Assembly (NCBI GenBank): GCA_004144935.1
Contig: SDZP01000084.1
Span: forward strand, 1-11,120
Length of the DNA: 11,120 nucleotides
Reading direction: 5' to 3'
DNA from: Caulobacteraceae bacterium
GTDB taxonomy: Bacteria > Pseudomonadota > Alphaproteobacteria > Caulobacterales > Caulobacteraceae
Shown here: positions 8,172 to 11,120 of the stretch, piece by piece
How the letters are laid out: every line of letters starts with the position of its first letter
Numbering within the stretch: the stretch's first letter is position 1
Notes under the pieces: model-generated
Seen by the model: the letters and a program-made list of their open reading frames with translations, nothing else
Told to the model about the DNA's origin: nothing
Database searches by the model: none
Program-made: the position numbers and the translations under genes

Positions 8172-10844
8172 TCAGGTCAGTCCCTTCAGCCGATAGAGCG
8201 CCTCCAGCGCCTCGCGCGGGCTCATGCCGTCGGGATCCAACGCCTTGAGGGCTTCCTCGGCTGGGCTCGGGCCCCACTTCTGCGCCGGCGTCGGCGCGGC
8301 CATCTCGAACAGCGGCAGGCCCTCCAGCCGGGCCGGGCTGTGGCTCTCGGTCTCCAGCCGCTCCAGAACCTCCCGCGCCCGGACCACCACGGCCGGCGGC
8401 ACCCCGGCCAGCTTGGCCACCTGCACGCCGTAGGAGCGGTCGGCCGGGCCGGGGCCGCATTCGTGCAGGAAGACCAGGTCGCCGTTCCATTCCTTGGCCC
8501 GCAAGGAGAGGTTCGACACATGCGCCAGGCGGCCGTCCAGCGTCGCCAACTCGTGGTAGTGGGTGGCGAACAGGGCGCGGGAGCGGTTGGTGTCGTGCAG
8601 GGCCTCGGCGCAGGCCCAGGCGATGGCCAGGCCGTCCCAGGTGGCGGTGCCCCGGCCGATCTCGTCGAGGATGACGAAGCTGCGCGGGGTAGCTTGCGTG
8701 AGGATGGCGGCGGTCTCGACCATCTCGGCCATGAAGGTCGAGCGGCCCCGCGCCAGGTCGTCGCCGGCCCCCACCCGGCTGAACAGCCGGTCGACGACGC
8801 CGAGGGTCAGGGACGCCGCCGGCACGTAGCTGCCGGACTGGGCCAGCACCGCCAGCAGGGCGTTCTGGCGCAGGAAGGTCGACTTGCCGGCCATGTTGGG
8901 GCCGGTGACGATGCTGAGACGGGCCCCCTGCTCGCCGGCCCCGTCCAGGCAGCAGTCGTTGGGGGTGAAGGGATCGCCGGCCCGCTTGACGGCGGCCTCG
9001 ACCACCGGGTGGCGGGCGGCTTTCGCGTCGAAGCAGAGCGACCGGTCGACCACGGGGCGGCAGGCGCCGGCGTCCTCGGCCCATTCGGCCAGGGCCGAGG
9101 CGACATCCAGCATGGCGAGGCCCGCGGCGGCGGCGCGCAGCGGTTCGGCCAGGGCGACGGCCTGGTCGCGCCAGGCCTCGAAGGTTTGCACCTCGATGGC
9201 GAGCGCCCGCTCGCCGGCCTGGGCGATGCGGGCGTCGAGATCGGCCAGTTCGACGGTGGTGAACCGCACCTGGTTGGCCAGGGTCTGGCGGTGGATGAAG
9301 GTGGCGTTGTGCGGCGGCTGGAACAGCGGGTCGGCCTTGCCGGCCGTGGTCTCCACGAAATAGCCGAGCACGGCGTTGTGGCGGATCTTCAGCGGCACGC
9401 CGCTGTCGGCCGCCAGGCGGGTCTCGAGGCCGGCGATGACCCGGCGGCTGTCGTCCCGCAGGGCCCGGGCCTGGTCGAGCTCGGGGCGGATGCCTTCGGC
9501 CACGAAGCCGCCGTCGCGGGCCTGGGCCGGCAGGTCCGGGCCCAGACCCGCTTCCAGGCCGGCCAGCAGGCTGGAGAGATCGATCGAATTGCTGGGCGAG
9601 ATGGCGACCAGGGCCGCCTCGATCTCGGCCGGCGGGCCGCTGAGGGCGTCGCCGCCGGCCAGGCCGGCCAGGGTCTCACCGACCTTCAGGCTATCGCGCA
9701 GGCAGCCCAGGTCACGCGGACCGCCGCGGCCGAGCGCCAGCCGGGAGAGGGCCCGGGCCACATCGCCGGCCCGGCGCAGGCCGTCGCGGGCGTCCTCGCG
9801 CAGCTGGCGGCGGTCGAGGAACCACTGCACCGCGTCCAGGCGGGCCTCGATGCGGGCGGGGTCGAGCAGCGGCCGGGCCAGCCGCTCGGCCAGCAGGCGT
9901 GAGCCGGGGGCGGTGACCGTGCGGTCGATGGCGCCGAGCAGCGATCCCTCGCGCTGGCCGCCGGTGGTCTTCTCGATCTCCAGGCTGGTCCGGGTGGCCG
10001 GATCGATGGCCATCACATCGGCCTCTCCCGCGCGCCGGGGCGGCGACAGGGCCGGCAGGCGGCCGGCCTGGGTGACTTCCAGATGGGCGGCGATCAGGCC
10101 GAGCGCCGAGATCTCGGCCCCGGCCAGGCCGCCGAAGCCGTCGAGGGTCTCGACCCCGTACAGCCGCTTGACCCGCGCCTCGCTGGCCGAGGGCTCGGCC
10201 AGGGCCTGGGCCATCGGCTGGACCAGGCCACCGACCATCTTCAGGGCGGCGGCGATGTGCTCGTCGGCGAACAGGCGGTCGGGGACGAGGATTTCGGAGG
10301 GGCTGAGCGCCGCCAGGGCGGCGGCCAGGCCGCTGGGTGCGAGGAGCAGGCTTTCGACCAGGCCGGTGCTGAGCTCGACGCTGGCCACCGCCGCCTGGCC
10401 GGCCCGCAGCGCAATGGCGGCGAGGCGGTTGGCCCCTCGGGAGTCGAGCAGGCTGTCCTCGGTCAGGGTGCCGGGGGTGATGATCCGCACCACGTCGCGG
10501 CGGACGATGGACTTGCTGCCGCGTTTGCGGGCTTCCGCCGGGTCTTCCATCTGCTCGCAGACGGCGACCTTGAAGCCGCTGCGGATCAGCTTGGCCAGAT
10601 AGGCCTCGGCGGCGTGGACCGGCACCCCGGCCATCGGGATCGGCTGGCCGTTGTGGTTGCCCCGGAAGGTCTGGCTGATCCCCAACGCCGCGGCCGCCCG
10701 GATCGCGTCGTCGAAAAACAGTTCGTAGAAGTCGCCCATGCGGAAGAAGACCAGGGCATCGGGTTGACGCGCCTTGGCTTCGAAATACTGCGCCATGACG
10801 GGCGTGGCGCCGGCGGCGTCCGGCGGGGAAACGGGGGCGTTCAT
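8172..10844 (-). CDS. mutS: DNA mismatch repair protein MutS
   Basis: This protein binds base mismatches and small loops, then recruits MutL in an ATP-dependent manner to start strand-directed repair. At 890 residues it is a full-length MutS1. The N-terminal mismatch-binding domain has FFRMGDFYELF (33-43); F39 and E41 form the F-x-E motif that wedges into the mismatch. The connector, lever and clamp domains follow. The ABC-type ATPase near the C-terminus has Walker A GPNMAGKST (about 648-656), STFMAEM (about 702-708), Walker B VILDEIGRGT (about 724-733) and HYHEL after it. The tail, ending in SPREALEALYRLKGLT, matches the MutS dimerisation/tetramerisation helix region. The ATG at 10844 gives the usual short leader before MAQYFEAK, though no good Shine-Dalgarno is visible. 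It is the first visible complete gene of the minus-strand series. A GANTC site and a REPIN-like palindrome lie upstream. Confidence 0.98.
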   Translation of the reverse strand: MNAPVSPPDAAGATPVMAQYFEAKARQPDALVFFRMGDFYELFFDDAIRAAAALGISQTFRGNHNGQPIPMAGVPVHAAEAYLAKLIRSGFKVAVCEQMEDPAEARKRGSKSIVRRDVVRIITPGTLTEDSLLDSRGANRLAAIALRAGQAAVASVELSTGLVESLLLAPSGLAAALAALSPSEILVPDRLFADEHIAAALKMVGGLVQPMAQALAEPSASEARVKRLYGVETLDGFGGLAGAEISALGLIAAHLEVTQAGRLPALSPPRRAGEADVMAIDPATRTSLEIEKTTGGQREGSLLGAIDRTVTAPGSRLLAERLARPLLDPARIEARLDAVQWFLDRRQLREDARDGLRRAGDVARALSRLALGRGGPRDLGCLRDSLKVGETLAGLAGGDALSGPPAEIEAALVAISPSNSIDLSSLLAGLEAGLGPDLPAQARDGGFVAEGIRPELDQARALRDDSRRVIAGLETRLAADSGVPLKIRHNAVLGYFVETTAGKADPLFQPPHNATFIHRQTLANQVRFTTVELADLDARIAQAGERALAIEVQTFEAWRDQAVALAEPLRAAAAGLAMLDVASALAEWAEDAGACRPVVDRSLCFDAKAARHPVVEAAVKRAGDPFTPNDCCLDGAGEQGARLSIVTGPNMAGKSTFLRQNALLAVLAQSGSYVPAASLTLGVVDRLFSRVGAGDDLARGRSTFMAEMVETAAILTQATPRSFVILDEIGRGTATWDGLAIAWACAEALHDTNRSRALFATHYHELATLDGRLAHVSNLSLRAKEWNGDLVFLHECGPGPADRSYGVQVAKLAGVPPAVVVRAREVLERLETESHSPARLEGLPLFEMAAPTPAQKWGPSPAEEALKALDPDGMSPREALEALYRLKGLT

Positions 10845-10871
10845 TGGCGGGAACCTAGCGGCCCCGGCGAT

Positions 10872-10876
10872 GAATC
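10872..10876. promoter_or_regulatory. GANTC (CcrM methylation) site upstream of mutS
   Basis: GAATC/GATTC lies 27 nt before the mutS ATG. A GTTAAC sequence (10884-10889), which resembles a CtrA half-site (TTAAC), is 7 nt further upstream. The full TTAA-N7-TTAA CtrA box is not present. A role in mutS timing is inferred only. Confidence 0.35.
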
Positions 10877-10941
10877 GACAGGGGTTAACGCGTCACGGGT
10901 TTGGGGAGGGGCTTCGGCGTAGAGCTTGGCCTACTCCTGCA

Positions 10942-11072
10942 CCGATCATGCTCGCGTATGCGGGCATCCATGGATGGGTTGCCGCCACCCAGATGCTGGA
11001 CCGTGCTCGCCGGCTCGCCGCCTGCGCGAAGGCCAGCGACGTATGGATGCCCGCATACGCGAGCATGATCGG
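10942..11072. repeat. REPIN-like element: perfect 30-bp inverted repeat around a 71-nt core
   Basis: The 30 nt at 10942-10971 are the exact reverse complement of 11043-11072. Each arm is itself a hairpin (ATGCTCGC, loop GTAT, GCGGGCAT, one G-T pair). The left arm runs into the palindrome CATCCATGGATG (10965-10976). The 71-nt core has a GCTCGCCG direct repeat (11005-11012 and 11013-11020) and a GCTGG/CCAGC pair (10995-10999, 11033-11037). Two inverted REP-like palindromes with a short spacer match REPIN architecture. No RAYT or other transposase gene is in the window. Confidence 0.85.
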
Positions 11073-11083
11073 GGGTGGGCGGG

Positions 11084-11120
11084 CTAGTCCGCCACCGGCG
11101 CCATGGTCCCCGGCGCGGTC
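11084..11120 (-). CDS. Possible C-terminal end of an upstream gene (partial)
   Basis: On the minus strand the frame entering at the window edge reads TAPGTMAPVAD and then TAG (11086-11084), with G or C at every third codon position. The REPIN-like element begins about 11 nt after this stop, a usual place for such repeats. Eleven codons are too few to identify a product, and in DNA this GC-rich an open stretch this short is expected by chance. Treat it as a candidate only. Confidence 0.25.
   Translation of the reverse strand, partial: TAPGTMAPVAD

Noticed and set aside
5958..9902. Plus-strand open frame of 1314 codons opposite glnD and mutS
   Set aside because: Its translation is low in complexity (Gly, Ala, Val, Gln, Asp, His rich) with no motifs, while the opposite strand encodes two intact conserved enzymes. 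Long antisense frames are expected from the high G/C at third positions.
10083..10922. Plus-strand 279-codon frame over the mutS 5' end
   Set aside because: It lies opposite the conserved mismatch-binding and connector region of MutS and has no recognisable domain.

Overview
The window is high-GC DNA with strong G/C preference at third codon positions. It carries the minus-strand order mutS, glnD, murJ, trpS. I recall this order as conserved near the origin in Alphaproteobacteria. The GlnD, MurJ and MutS sequences look most like Caulobacteraceae (Caulobacter/Phenylobacterium type), but this is from memory and not a database result.

Reading in the direction of transcription, from high to low coordinates: 11084-11120 may be the last codons of an upstream gene. 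At 10942-11072 there is a perfect 30-bp inverted repeat that looks like a REPIN (paired REP palindromes). mutS (10844-8172) is followed after 81 bp by glnD (8090-5265). The 284-bp glnD-murJ gap holds three tandem GGCGCCG units and a nested palindromic element (5064-5236). murJ (4980-3328, GTG start) and trpS (3169-2135) are separated by 158 bp containing two GC-rich hairpins. After 134 bp comes a gene whose 3' end lies beyond position 1; 666 codons are visible. It encodes a VioB/RebD-type ferritin-like protein with a cysteine-rich C-terminal region.

The first four genes are housekeeping: mismatch repair, PII-based nitrogen signalling, lipid II flipping for peptidoglycan, and charging of tRNA-Trp. 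They are co-oriented, but the gaps (81-284 bp), hairpins and repeat elements suggest several transcription units rather than one tight operon. The ferritin-like gene is the accessory part. It has the only strong Shine-Dalgarno sequence and an unusual tail with 11 Cys in about 114 residues and an EF-hand-like loop. Its function is unknown.

No complete novel defence system, CRISPR array, rRNA/tRNA gene or transposase gene is visible. The points most worth following up are the ferritin-like protein, the two palindromic intergenic elements, and the concentration of GANTC (CcrM) sites in gaps just upstream of three genes.
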